DNA of 64,000 bases from Thelephora terrestris (lineage: Eukaryota > Basidiomycota > Agaricomycetes > Thelephorales > Thelephoraceae), in contig WIUZ02000006.1 of NCBI GenBank assembly GCA_015956445.1, positions 1,116,001 through 1,180,000 of the forward strand. The letters are read 5' to 3'. Under the pieces are notes generated by a model that did not search any database, was not told where the DNA came from, and saw only the letters and a list, made by a program, of their open reading frames with translations. Positions 22,742 to 36,480 of this stretch are shown here, one piece after another (position 1 is the stretch's first letter; every line of letters begins with the position of its first letter). The translations under genes were made by a program, and so were the position numbers.

Positions 22742-23830
22742 TACTGTGCGAGCCCATGTGCTGGAGAAAGAAGACTTTGTGACGCCGGAATAGGGCCTCG
22801 GCAGTCCCGAGGGCCAATCCCAAAATCCCATGAAATTATAATAGAGTCGTTCAGCTAAAATCTGATCGAAAAAACAAGACTCCCTCCCTATCAGTCGTGG
22901 GGATGACTTTGCATCATCCCGAAATCCTTTGGGCCCAACGCAGCAGCGATGTTGTAGCTGAAAAGGTTGTCGATTCTCCGTCTCTCGCAAAAAGACTTGA
23001 TCCCTAATCGTTGGATTTTCAACCGACACTGTAGAACGTCGTGTATCTGACTGTCAACTTGCCTGATATCATCGAACCTACGCTCGAATACGAGTTGACT
23101 TCCACAAAGATCTCGTTCAAAGCCAAGGCTGGGAGGTAAGTCGCAGACCATGATCAATGAAATCCCCAACGAATCGCACTCTGATCGCAACAGCCCCGAG
23201 AAGGAGTACGGATTCGACATCGAGTTGTTCGAAGAGATCATTCCAGAAGTACGTGCCTTTTATCATTGTGTTTCACTCGCCGATTCACAGGAGGCTGGGA
23301 CTGATCTCAACGCCAGGGGAGTAAGAAGCACTTGAGTATTCGCTCTTTTTCCATGACCCTTCTTAAGAAGGAGCAAAAGAACGAGTACTGGCCACGCCTT
23401 CCAAAGGCTAAACAGAAGTCGGCCTTCATCAAGACCGACTTTTCCAAGTGGGTTGATGAGGATGAGCAGGATGGTGGAGTAGTGCAAGACCCCGATCTGG
23501 ACATGGGTGGAATGGGTGGTATGGGTGGTATGGGTGGCATGGGTGGAGGCATGGATTTCGAGAAGGTTGGTTCCATGTTCCTCAACGCCAATGGTTCCTC
23601 AACGCCCTTCTGCAGATGATGGCCCAAATGGGCGATATAAGAAGCGCTGGCCCCCCCGATTCATCAGGTCCCGTTGCGGATGCGGACTCTGATTCCGACG
23701 ACGACGGCCCCCCTCCTCTGGAAGATTGTGTAAGTTCCAAATGACCTTGATTGTTGTAACACACACCTTGCTGCCATTGAAAAAGTGAAAGACCGCTTGC
23801 TTGCTACCGACCATACCTTTGGATCGCGAG
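22742..23830 (+). repeat. Tandem duplication unit 3 (p23 copy 3 with flanks)
   Basis: Starts with ctgtgcgagcccatg and repeats gactttgtgacgccggaata and tataatagagtcgttcag in the same order and spacing as unit 2. The 3' flank (ccataccttttggat) matches that of copies 1 and 2 for a short distance and then diverges. Confidence 0.7.
22903..23744 (+). CDS. Hsp90 co-chaperone p23, copy 3
   Basis: Exons 22903..22965, 23035..23135, 23194..23248, 23317..23565 and 23616..23744 give 198 aa with all phases intact. Compared with copy 1 it has an extra His (THHPEILWAQRSS), a 15-nt shorter third exon, and five Met-Gly-Gly units instead of fifteen. The CS domain (VVYLTVNLPDI, EYWPRL, FIKTDFSKWVDEDEQDG), FEKMMAQM and the acidic tail are conserved. 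It is likely functional, perhaps with changed expression, because its promoter belongs to the duplicated unit and does not obviously resemble that of copy 1. Confidence 0.85.
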
Positions 23831-24568
23831 TTTATTGAGCGGGGTGCCGTTGAACCTGGGTACTAGGGTCGAGACCCCACCTACTCGATACGTGAGATGA
23901 TATGCCTGAGACTCAAACTCGAGCCTGACCATTTTGCGAGCCCCTTAATTCACTGCGTAATGGAGACACCCCTCCTTGGTTTCATCGATCCTTCCGCAGG
24001 GGCTTACACTGACCGTCACGGTGGGCAGAGTCTCGCGCCGAAATTCAATCGTCGATGAGATTCTCAGCCAGCACAAGGACATCAGAAGTCAGAACGAGCA
24101 CTACTGAAAGTGCGCGAGATAAACGCGGCGCCTGTCAGTAGGGTGTACTTGCAGGACCTGATGAGTGACGTCGCGAGATAAAGGGAAGTAACTCTTCGGG
24201 AGCCGGTTGACCTGGTTCAGGCAGATTTTCAACAACTTGACATTTGCAAAGGATCGGAAACGCATCCCACCGGGCAACAATGTTGGGAGCCTCACGGAAG
24301 AGGAGTTGCGTCTTCCGGAGGCCCACGATTTGGATACGACGACAGAATCGGCTGTGCCCTTCCCGTTTGCAGTCCCACTTCACCTGTTTACAACGGCCAC
24401 ACATTGAGCCGCACCGTGTGCGCTTTGCTGCTTCCTGGAAGGCAGCGCGGGAAAAATGGTTTCGGTTTCGCTGGTAGGTACGAAGGGGTATGAATTATGG
24501 CACAACGCAATGTCCCAAGTCCACCGGAATCGCCTACCGCACGTATCTGGTGACCTCAAGACAAATTA
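23745..24568. other. Intergenic between p23 copy 3 and the F-box gene
   Basis: The part 23850-23980 is related to 20740-20830 downstream of copy 1, so the duplication once reached further. The rest shows no supported gene and lies at the 3' side of both neighbours. Confidence 0.5.
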
Positions 24569-25784
24569 TCATGATTTCCCCAATTTGACCATCTCTCTCT
24601 TCGTCAGCCCTGGTAAAAACCTTTCTGTGTGCCCGTATACCTTCTCTCTCCCCCCTCTCGTGTGGCACATGACCCAGGTTTGAACCGCGTTCACCTCCCA
24701 CAGTTGGACGAGAAGGCGGTCAAGGACCATCCACTGCCCGCGAGTTTCTTCACTCATTTGTTTGAGGTCGGCGAGAGTGATATCGATCGAGACCTTGCGA
24801 AGATACCTGTGGTCGGAGGTGAGGGTTTTGAGCGTCATAACGGCACATACATTGTCGAGTCTACTGAACCGGAATACCACCTCTTTCAGTCTCTTGGCTC
24901 GAGAGAAGTCTGCTGGGGGAGCATCTGGTGCAGGCACAAACGTAAGCCGCTCACTTGAGAAGCAACTGGGGAGGTAGAACTTACTGGGCACCAGGCAATA
25001 AACATGGACGATCTCGAGGGTCTCAGAACACCCCAACGCCAGCCACGGAAGGCCGTCGTCGAAAGAAAAAGTCCAATACAGTATCCGAAAGTGAGCACCA
25101 TTCGGCAAATTCAACAACTGACGTGTGATATGTTCCGTCCCTTGCTTCAGATCAAGTTGAAGGGACCCGGTCAAGGGTGGAGAAATTGAAGGCTTGGAGA
25201 ATTCGCTGCTGGTGATTCCATGACCCTTCATATATAGGTTTTCGAGGATGGGTAGGAAACAAATGAAGTTGAAAAGATGCGAGGCAGGACAGAGTTGATC
25301 GGCTACACGGAGAGATTCGAGAACCGGTGAGGAGGCGTAGGTAGAGGTCTATTGAAGTTCTCTTACTACTGTCCCAGATATCCAGCGATACCACCTTGGA
25401 AAATGCCCGCATCCAACCGTTCCCTTCTACAACTGTGGCGGAGATAACTTCCACACGACCAATGAACAGAACACGGGTCTGACATGCAAGCGAATTTTCA
25501 GGATCCGGGAAAGTCCGCATCCAGGCCTCGATGTGAGCTCGAGAAAAGAAGGAGACTCGACGGAAAAGATGTTTTTGGACACGCGGGACCCATGATTTAG
25601 AGACGAGGCAACATATTTTGAGAGTGTAGCTTTCTTCATGCAGGAGGTCGACAACGTAGTCGCAGATTTCTGGTGGAAGGCGAGGTTGTGACCTCCTGGT
25701 GGACGGTGGCGACGATGTCAAAGTGTCTTCTCCAGGTTGTGCACCCACCGGCGCGTAGCGACGAGCAGAGAATGCGGAGCCCAT
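24569..25784 (-). CDS. F-box protein of an Agaricomycete expansion family
   Basis: Exons (minus) 25784..25367, 25302..24985 and 24924..24569 give 363 aa. The F-box region reads PPEICDYVVDLLHEESYTLK with CCLVSKSWVPRVQKHLF, followed by degenerate leucine-rich stretches (FICFLPILENLYM, RQLLNLPNGAHF, ETLEIVHVYC, ADFSRAKRLKEVVFRF) and a C-terminal LPGLTKREMVKL. Such proteins are presumed substrate receptors of SCF ubiquitin ligases; targets are unknown. Introns of 64 and 60 nt both sit at phase 1. The first one removes what otherwise looks like a frameshift. It is divergent from a paralogue, with 82 bp between the start codons. Confidence 0.8.
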
Positions 25785-25785
25785 C

Positions 25786-25798
25786 ACGCGTCACGCGT
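25786..25798. promoter_or_regulatory. Two adjacent ACGCGT (MCB-like) hexamers
   Basis: cACGCGTcACGCGTaacg lies between the divergent F-box genes, directly before the minus-strand start codon. ACGCGT is the core of the MluI cell-cycle box bound by MBF in yeasts. Two copies in 13 bp between two divergent starts suggest, but do not prove, cell-cycle control. Confidence 0.4.
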
Positions 25799-25866
25799 AA
25801 CGTTCCCTCAATGCTTAAACTTAAAGCTGGCGCCAAATGTCCATCGGGCCGTCGTTCAAAACGGAG

Positions 25867-26850
25867 ATGCCGAATACTCGCCCAAGAAATCAAGAAATCA
25901 CCGACTACATCATCGACCTCCTACACGACGAACCCGAAACGCACAGGCAATGTTGCCTCGTCTCCAGAATATGGGTCCCACGCACCAGGAAACATCTTTT
26001 CGGGACGATCAGGTTCAAGTCCTCCGCTGACCTCGACGCACGGAAAAAAGCATTCCAGAACTCTCTCAGCTCGCCTACATATCATACCCGTTGCCTAGTC
26101 GTCAACTGCACAAGAGTTGCAGCCACGATTCTAGGAGAGCCCGGTCGGGTCCAGTCGTTCTCAAACGTTGTGCGATTGGAGCTCTCGTCCTGTATGAGGG
26201 GCTTACATTTTCACTTCCCATCACGACTTTCTTACCGTTCTCAAACTTACTTTGCATAGATTTCACAACCCCTCTATACTCAGAAGTTTTCGGGTTTATT
26301 TCTTCCCTCCCTCTTCTCGAGGACCTGGAAATAAAAAGCGTGCGGGTGTGCAACGACGCTTGCGTCTTCCAACATTCGACCTCGCCGCCGTCGACGGGGA
26401 CTCTTGGAATTTATGTGGCTCGAGGGATGGAATTCGCCGCACGCCAATTATTGGACCTGCCGAACGGTTGTCACTTTCGGAGACTCGACTGTGCGTGGTA
26501 TCTCGAAGATGACGTTCGGTGGGTAAGGGCTCTGGTGGAGGGTTGTGCTGGTACCCTCCAGTATGTTCATCTTGAGCGTGATGTCGCCAGTGAGTTCCAT
26601 CCACTTGCTTTTCCGGTATTTATTCACTCCCGCATCAGAGACATCGCGAGCGGGTCCGATCGACTTCCCTAAAGCGACAAAACTCAGAGAGGTCACATTC
26701 CGGCCCAGAAACCTCGGCGACGTATCGACCGCCGTCTCCCTCAGAACCCTCACGTCAGACCATAGAGATCTCCGGCAGGTCTTGATCTACGTCCCAGTTG
26801 GTGACTCATCTGATGACAGACTAAACGTTGGAGAAATCCAAAGCCAGTGA
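25867..26850 (+). CDS. F-box paralogue, C-terminally truncated (probable pseudogene)
   Basis: Exons 25867..26191, 26260..26589 and 26639..26850 give 288 aa. It matches the divergent neighbour along its length: EITDYIIDLLHDEPETHR, CCLVSRIWVPRTRKHLF, FISSLPLLEDLEI, RQLLDLPNGCHF, IDFPKATKLREVTF, and LRTLTSDHRDLRQV. Introns sit at the same two places, also phase 1. The reading stops at TGA (26848-26850) exactly where the paralogue has TGG in GQWMVLDRLLVQLW; the frame beyond still reads VDLDRFLVQRW, meets another TGA, and FLPGMTKRGMVEL follows in a different frame near 26955. So the last 60 residues have decayed. A shorter working protein cannot be excluded. Confidence 0.65.
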
Positions 26851-29800
26851 GTGGACCTTGACCGCTTTCTTGTCCAACGGTGGAATTATGAGCGCAGTTC
26901 GCACCCGGGGCATATATATCACGAAATGGAGGGAGGCGATTGAGTGCCTGGAATGGTTCTTGCCGGGGATGACGAAGAGAGGGATGGTCGAGCTAGGAAG
27001 TTATCAAAATTTGTGGTAAGTCAGATAGACGGCTTTGGCGGATGCTTGGTGAATCTTACCTGTCAAGAACGTACAGGGGCGACAGAACGTTCGGACCCGG
27101 GACACGGCGCGGGCCTGAAGTCCCCTGCCGTGCCCATTCGTCGTATCGAAATCCTTCTGTCCACGCTGCCTTCCAAGAATCGGCAAAGACCACAACCTAT
27201 GGGAAAACGAGCTGAACTTTTGTTGCCCGGTAGAACTGTAAAACAGCGAAGGGCGCAGCCGATGCCGACCTCAAGGCCTGGAAACTTCTTGCAGGTGTAC
27301 GCCCCGGACGCTAATGAGTTTGTCTTCAAAAACCGGAAGTTCTCCGACAACCACCAGTGACGCAACCAATCATTTTTTCACAGTGCCACCACAAACGAAA
27401 CGGCTATGTGTCGTGCATACACGACCCGCGTCGAAGACGGGTAGTGACACAGAAATCGTCGGACTTGGCGTTAACAACATTTGAAGACGCCCTTGAAAGA
27501 GGAAAAATGTATACATAGCTGAAGCGGAAGCGTCTTCAAGATACTTGGCCAACCTTGAGAGGTACTCATCGAGGTGCTCATATCACGCCACGCGCGCTGG
27601 GAGAATCGTTTACGTGCGTCAGGAGGGACATCAATTTTGATAGCTCACCGCTGGAAAGCGTCCCCGTCGTTTCCCCAACAGTCCGGAGGAGAGACCCGCG
27701 TCGGATTTTGCCTCCTCAAGCCTGCCTCATCAATCCAAAATCCTAATTTGCAGCTCCCGGCCAATATAGTATGTATCCACCACATGAGTCTTCTATTGTT
27801 CGATGTGAAGGTGTGCACTGTCGAACCCGTACTCACTGGGAAACAGCCTTGCTAGGAGTGATGGATTCCGCACAGTCCAATGGGTCATGCGAAAGAAGAT
27901 GAAGATGCGATTCCGAGGACCGCCTCGGAATGGCTGGTAGCCTCCTCTCTCTGGGGGATTGTAGTTGCGCGCGATGCGGCATCGAGCTTTTTTACACCAC
28001 ACACTAGGGCATCAAGGCGGCACAAGCAATGTGCGCGCCCTAGTGTGTCACTGAAGCGTCCGAGAAGCTCCAACGCTCCCTTAAGTTGTTCAATCCCTTC
28101 CCCCGCAGAGGCTCCGGTTCCCGGTTTTCCCCAGATTGGCAACTCAATATGTGAGTAACCTCATTGTGATCTTCACCCCCTCTCACTTTGTTCCACGAAT
28201 TTTCCAACAACCGCGGAAGCTCGAAAGAGTGATTCTCTGGAAATCCTTCTATCTTTGACCCCAGCACAATGAGTCGTGGTCTGTGCAAATAAAATCGGCC
28301 CATAGAATTTTGAGAGGTACACCAAGGGTTGTCCAATCTCAATGGAGTGAGGAGGACATAGGGATGTGTTTGACGGCGGCATCCTTCGACTTAACCGATT
28401 GGGTGGCTCCCAGGTCAGGTGGCTGGGGACCAAAACTTGCCATAACAGTCCCGGGTCCGTGTCTACATGGTGAAGAAGCCCTCACTTCGATGCCGAAGAA
28501 CACAGAAGATGTTCCTCCCGCCCGGTCTGGTGGGAAACGACCAGCCGATGTTGCTCTTGTCGACGCCTCGTGGGAAAAAAGTGTCGACCCCGAGGAGGTC
28601 ACGGGCACTGGGGCAGAATTTGCGGAACGCTGGGGAGGCGGGCATGAGCTCCACGGTTGCCATCAGACTCTTATTGGAATTCGCCAGGGTACCTATGCAC
28701 GGTGTGTGTCCCACCCTTTCAAATGGCTGGCTCACATGTCGTGAGAACGGATTGGAGACAACACTACGCCTGACGGTTTTAACGTTCTGCAGATTCTATC
28801 TTCGTCTTGGTACAACACACCTCTCCAGATACAAGAAAGAGAGTAGGGAACTCATCATTCTAAGGCGACCCTCGCAATAGCATCCCCTTTCAACTAGTGG
28901 TATAAACAGCACAGGCTCGAAGGTGCAACGTCCGAGGCTTTGCGTACCCTCGAGACCTATTAAAACCTCCGTGGCATCGCAGAGTGCACGGAGTTGCAAG
29001 GCTCTGCTCCAGATCATCCAGGGGTTGGCGACTTGTCAAACTGTCAACCCTCTTCCTACGCTTGCTAATTCTCCCTCAGCCAATTCTCCCTCAGCTCATT
29101 GACCACAATCAAACAACTCTAATCATTTCTGTCTTTTCAAACGGAAATACAAAATCTCCGGTATTCGTGGAGCACCCGGATATCGCATTTCTGAACCTGA
29201 TATTCCCCACCATTACTCCCAACCTTAATCGCCCTCGTCCCTACAGGGCGGCCACAAATGAACTTGTTGACCTCCTGTACCTGTGCGTTTTTCACTTCTT
29301 TCATGATTTGCTAAAAAGCCCGGTTCATCCCTCACGTTTCTCACTGCGTCCCCGAACGCCCGGTTTGCAAATTTGACCGCGGGCTGGGACCGGAGATCCG
29401 TGGGGCGCATACCTTATGAGGACTTGAAATCGGTTTGAAGTGGGTTCACAGTCGGAAGAGAGAACCTCCGAGAAGGCCTTAGATAAGGGCCGGGTGATGG
29501 ATGAACGGTAATGTGGGTCGATGAAGCCGTTAACGGACCCGCCATCTGCGGTTAGTCGTTTGCTCTCTGGCCATTGGCGAGCGCTGGCACGGGTCGACTG
29601 AGGATCATATGTGCGATGTTGTGGTGTTCAGCCACTTGAACCTGGTTAGGCGATCGAAAGAAAATACCTTCTAACTGCATATGACACGCCCTGGAAAAAG
29701 GCCGCATGCGGTGAACGGATAACGCATACCGCGTACCGTTCTGGCAGTGTCACTCGGTGCAGAGAACAGAGGTAGTACTTGCTGTTCCTGTGGGCAGTGC

Positions 29801-30143
29801 CAGCGTTTTCGCCTGAACCCGGCAACATATTCCTTCTCCGCGCCAATAGAGTTGATTTCAAACGCATTAGGTATCTCTATGGTACTACAAATTTACAAAC
29901 CAAGCGCAGCAGGTCGACTTCACGGACGGGCGCAAGCCGACACACAACAATGCCAAAATTGAATTGAACCACAAAACAGAAACAAACTATCGGGCTGTAA
30001 TTGTAAAGCTAGAAGACGAAATCCCACTGCACCTATATATGCAAACCAGGGAGAAGGGAAAAAGTGAAGGACTCGAGAATACGCTAGCATGAGAATCAAA
30101 CGAGAAACATAAACAGGAATCGCCGAAACACCATATGAAACCA
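26851..30143. other. Gene-poor stretch, 3.3 kb
   Basis: The first 170 bp are the decayed tail of the F-box paralogue. The rest contains only short frames without domains or consistent splice patterns. A perfect 12-bp inverted repeat occurs at 27999..28010 and 28037..28048. Around 29060-29090 ccctcagccaattctccctcag is a short direct repeat. Nothing here can be assigned to a gene with confidence. Confidence 0.5.
27999..28048. repeat. Perfect 12-bp inverted repeat, 26-bp loop
   Basis: acacactagggc at 27999-28010 and its exact reverse complement gccctagtgtgt at 28037-28048. The 26-bp spacer is itself partly self-complementary. It could form a hairpin in RNA or mark a small mobile-element end. 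No target-site duplication is obvious. Confidence 0.6.
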
Positions 30144-31889
30144 CTAGTTAGCATTGGACCCAACAATGGATCTGACGTTCACGTGAACGTGTTTGGGTTT
30201 CTCCATAACATGGCAAACTTCGATACTTTGCATCCATGGATGTGCCATAATCTGTTCCGTCGTCCACCTTGACTTTGGATTGGGTTCCAGCATGGCACGA
30301 ATCAAAGGTCGGCATTGTTTAGGCGAGAGATTGGCAACGGTAGCTGGAGCAGCCGAGACCGCTGAGTTGGAAGAATTACAGGCATTGGCATAGGCGGCGT
30401 ATAAGGAATCGGACGTCTGTGCAACCCGCCAGGGCATCTCCTGAAAGTGGAGACAATAGTAGACTATGCCGCAAGCCCAGATGTCGACTAAGCGTGCGTC
30501 GTAGGCTGTTTACGAACAACCAACGCATTAAAAGTGTGCCTCCGTGGAAAGGCAACGCCCTGCTTACGTTTCCCCAAAAACTGCTCAGGAGCAATGTACG
30601 GTTCGCTCCCGCATAGCCCAGTGGACATGTGGATCGTGCTTTCCCAAGGCAATCTGTACACGGTGGATGCACCATAGTCTCCGATCTGAACGGGGGTTAA
30701 CGAAAGTCAAGGATGTGCGTCCGAGATCAAGTACCTTCAGGTGACCCTGTAGGTCAAAGAAGAGGTTCTCTGGCTTTATATCGCGATGAGCAACCCCTTG
30801 ACTGTGTAAATAGGCAACCCCCGTCAGGATTTGTTTGAAACAACATTCGACTTCGCTCGGTGACATGCGGCCTCTTTTGATCGCGGCGTATAAATCGCCT
30901 CCTGGGCAGAACTCCATCACCTCACACCAACGTTGACTCTCGTCTTGGACTAGGTCGACTGTCTCAACGATGTTCACATGGTGGAGTGTTGATGCGATAC
31001 AGAACTCTGCGGTGAGCTTCTTGACGTATTCTTTCTCGGTCTCGTTTTTCCTTCGTTTACGGAACTCCTACAGGAAAAGTCAAGGGACCGTTCTCCCTTC
31101 GAGATTGCAAGAGCTACCCACCTTGACGGCGTATATCTTCTCCTCGGTTCGATCCCACTTGTGCACCAGGCGAACAACGGAAGTGGCGCCTTTGCCAATC
31201 GAACCGTTATCGCATACACCATACTTCCTCAAAAGGGTGGAAGTGCTTTCAGCGACCGACCTGGCGCCTCCGTCCGACTCAGACTTCTTGCTACTTCCAG
31301 TAGAGCGCACCGAAGATTTCCTGCCCAGTTTGGGGGCGGTAGCCAGCAGCTCTTTCAAAGTGAACTTGTGGGCGGAATCGGAGTGAACAGAGGATGGGGC
31401 TTTGCTGCGAGGTGTGGGCGGTTGCTCCACACCGGCGGGTTGCGGGGTTGCGGGGGTCTGCTTCTTGGGGGACAACAAGCCACTCAGCCTCACTGCAGTA
31501 AAACTGGCAGCTCTACTGCTGCGCCGGCTAGGAGCTCTACTTGATGGCGGACTCCAGCTCTCATGATCGGAGGACGACAGGGATGTGGTCGAAGGAGAGC
31601 TGTTGTGAAGGTGGCCTTGGACATCCTTGGATAATACTCCAGCCACGATTTGAGGCTCTTTGGGATGGGAAGAGGCTTCTCTCGCGGGGAGAGGGACATT
31701 GGAGCGCCCGACTGACTGTTTCTTGGTACCATTGGTAGTGGGGGAAATGGGGGAGCGCAGGTTCATGTGAGATCCGTTGAGTGGACGGGAGGTGTTGATG
31801 GCGGGAGGCCGCGGTGGTTTGTCTGAGCCGTCAGGACCCTCACCCTCAGCCTGAGAAGTCCCGGTGTCATTTGAATCTAGCTGGGTCAT
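30144..31889 (-). CDS. Ser/Thr protein kinase, Hal4/Hal5 (Npr1) type
   Basis: Exons (minus) 31889..31122, 31067..30735, 30685..30568 and 30505..30144 give 526 aa. The first 220 residues are Ser/Pro-rich and disordered, as in this fungal family. The kinase domain starts KYGVCDNGSIGKGATSVVRL, has AVKEFRKRR, the catalytic HRDIKPEN, the metal-binding motif as DYG (IGDYGAS) instead of DFG, GLCGSEPYIAPE, and YDARLVDIWACGIVYYC. Hal4/Hal5 kinases stabilise plasma-membrane K+ transporters in yeast; the same role here is inference. ATG 31889 is taken because the upstream frame has only a TTG. Divergent from RPL19. Confidence 0.85.
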
Positions 31890-32344
31890 GGGCAAGTGAT
31901 AGATGGGCGAGGAACAAATGCTATGAAATCTGGCGAGCGGTGGATCACAGAAGCGATTGAGATGTGACTTGTGTGAGGTTAAAGGATCATGACGCTCCTT
32001 GTACGAAAAGGTGAGGCAAGATTGAGCGGAAACAAAAGATTAGGGGAAAGGGGAGAGTGGGTGAAGGGGGAGGATGAGGGGATGAGATGTCGTGACTGAG
32101 ATTTCGCAGGCGGTCAGAGATTAAATCCGGACGTCGTGATGACTAAGCAGGCCATTGGTTCTCCTGAAAAATTGAAAATAATTTTACTTTTACAATTTCC
32201 CCGGACTTCACCGGCCGCTTCGGTCCAGCTCCGCGTCGACTCATCGGGATCATCCGACCGGCTGTATAGCACCTTTCAAACTCAGCCACCTTTCTCCTCT
32301 CGATACCCAAGGATTGCCAGCCCGCTTCCGAATCCCTCCAGGTC
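31890..32344. promoter_or_regulatory. Divergent promoter region, kinase and RPL19
   Basis: 455 bp with GA-rich tracts near 32040-32090 and pyrimidine-rich sequence close to the RPL19 start, as common upstream of fungal ribosomal protein genes. No single factor site is certain. Confidence 0.4.
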
Positions 32345-33042
32345 ATGGTCAACCTTCGTTCTCAAAAGCGGCTCGCCGCCTCCGTCGAAAAGGTCGGCAA
32401 GCGTAAGATCTGGCTCGACCCCAACGAACAATCAGAAATCGGCAACGCGAACTCTCGTTCGCATGTCAAGAAGCTCATCAAGGATGGGCGAATCATTATC
32501 AAGCCCACCGTTATTCACTCAAGAGCCCGTACTCGCGATCTCCTCGCCGCCAAGAGGAAGGGAAGGCATACAGGTGTGGGTAAGAGGAAAGGTACCTCCG
32601 AAGCTAGGATGCCCACCAAGGTTCAATGGATGAGGAGACAACGGGTTCTTCGTCGCCTGTTAAGGAAATATCGTGAAGGTGGAAAGATTGACAAGCATCT
32701 GTGCGCATCTTATCTTGTTTTTTTCGTTTTATCTCGTCATCTGACTGCGATACAAAAGGTACCATTCCTTGTACCAAAAATCCAAGGGAAACGTCTTCAA
32801 AAACAAGCGCGTATTGATGGAGTACATCCACAAGGCCAAGGCTGAGAAGGCGCGCACGAAGGTGCTCAGCGACCAGATGGAGGCTCGTCGTACGAAGAAT
32901 AAGGTACCGCACTTTCCGATTATTGGCGATCAAAGGCTTATTAACTCCCCCCATTCAGGCTGCTCGGGAACGTCGTGCCCAGAGGATTGCCGAGAAGAGG
33001 CAGGCGTTCCTCACAGGGGAAGATGCACCCTCGAAGGAGTGA
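32345..33042 (+). CDS. RPL19: 60S ribosomal protein eL19
   Basis: Exons 32345..32700, 32759..32903 and 32959..33042 give 194 aa. It begins [14 protein letters not shown] and has the eL19 hallmarks [48 protein letters not shown] and [20 protein letters not shown]. eL19 lies near the polypeptide exit tunnel and makes an intersubunit bridge. Codon use is strongly biased to C-ending codons, as expected for a highly expressed gene. The C-terminus is cut by an intron after TKNK and ends TGEDAPSKE. Confidence 0.97.
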
Positions 33043-33969
33043 ACATCCCTCATACGACCCGCTTCCATATCCCTCGTTACTGTTGTACGCTATGCATCAC
33101 ATGTTCTCCATCAACCTCCGTCGCGCATTTATCGCCTCTCCAGTCCCGGGATCCTAATTCGATTTCATGATTACGAAGACCTGAACAGTGACCCCTTTGG
33201 GACGTGGCCCCAACCTATTCGGGACCTCTGTCGTCGTCTCTCCTTTGTCGTCAATCTTCCTTCCGTTGGATTTCACTACGTGGGCTTGAAGTAGACCAAA
33301 CCTCCAACGTAACTTGGGAGCATTCGGCCTCACTCCATGTTCTGTGCCTTGGGGTTTAATTCGGGCACTATCCGCCTCCAATGTTAGGCGGAGACTATGG
33401 TTTCCCACGTGATTTAATGTCGGACCGAGCATTCAGGACGGTCCTCTTTTCGGGTTGGCCGGCCGGCCTCCTGGATAACTCCAGCGGACTCCAGCAGTCC
33501 AAATTTGATGAACAGCCCACACTTTGGCCAAACAGTAAACAAAGGCAGGGGCGCTCCAATACGGGCCTCCCCTCGTTGAGACCAATACGTACCTTTAGCG
33601 CGCTCGTGTTGGTGGATCAACGTCAACTGTCATTCAATAAGGGACTTTCGTCAGCTCGTTCGCCCTTCCGGCTAATTGAAGGAAAACGATGATTTTCTGA
33701 CGATCATTGGGGGACTGTGCGCGTGGCTGATCGTCTGAATGCACGCTATTAATGCGACGCAGACACAAACAAACAAGGAAGAATCCTTTCGGGGCGGTGA
33801 TGAAACAGCAACTAGCGAAATAGAGCGACGGGTATTGACCCTGTTAGATTTTGCCCCAAAGTTCAGATCAGGGTTGTCAGAAGAGCCAATATGACGACAG
33901 CGAACCTTCATGTCATTACTGCCCTATACGCGGTAGGCGGTGAGCACCCCAGCGCGCCCTACACCAGCT
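33043..33969. other. Intergenic between convergent RPL19 and ESA1
   Basis: Both neighbours end here. No supported open frame, and probably long 3' UTRs. An AT-rich part near 33660-33900 has no splice-consistent coding potential. Confidence 0.5.
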
Positions 33970-36249
<2,280 letters not shown>

Positions 36250-36480
36250 GCCGGTCAAGTGCTAACTTGATGGTGCCTTGTGTCAGGCAAGACGAGTGTT
36301 GTGTACTGATACAATGTAAAGGTGGACTACAACGAGGAACTAGTGGTAGGGTGCGATCCAGGGTTCAAGCTAAAGTTAAAATCTGTTTCGCTTCCTCTGT
36401 AATGGTCGAGCTGAAGAGTCTGGCGCCCTAACACCACAAGTGAGAAACCGTCTAGGGGTTCAACTAGGTAGCATCACAGC

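Noticed and set aside
23836-23890. Possible tRNA-like element (ggtcgagacccc)
   Set aside because: No A-box partner, no cloverleaf stems, and the segment is part of the duplicated p23 3' flank.
25303-26260. Apparent frameshifts at the same place in both F-box paralogues
   Set aside because: Introns of 64 nt (25303..25366) and 68 nt (26192..26259), both phase 1 with good donors, restore the frame and place the same protein segments side by side.
26590-26638. Apparent second frameshift in the plus-strand F-box gene
   Set aside because: A 49-nt intron with GTGAGT donor, matching an intron of the paralogue, explains it.
26851-30143. Several short frames as possible genes
   Set aside because: None has a recognised domain, consistent splice sites or codon bias; they overlap on both strands.
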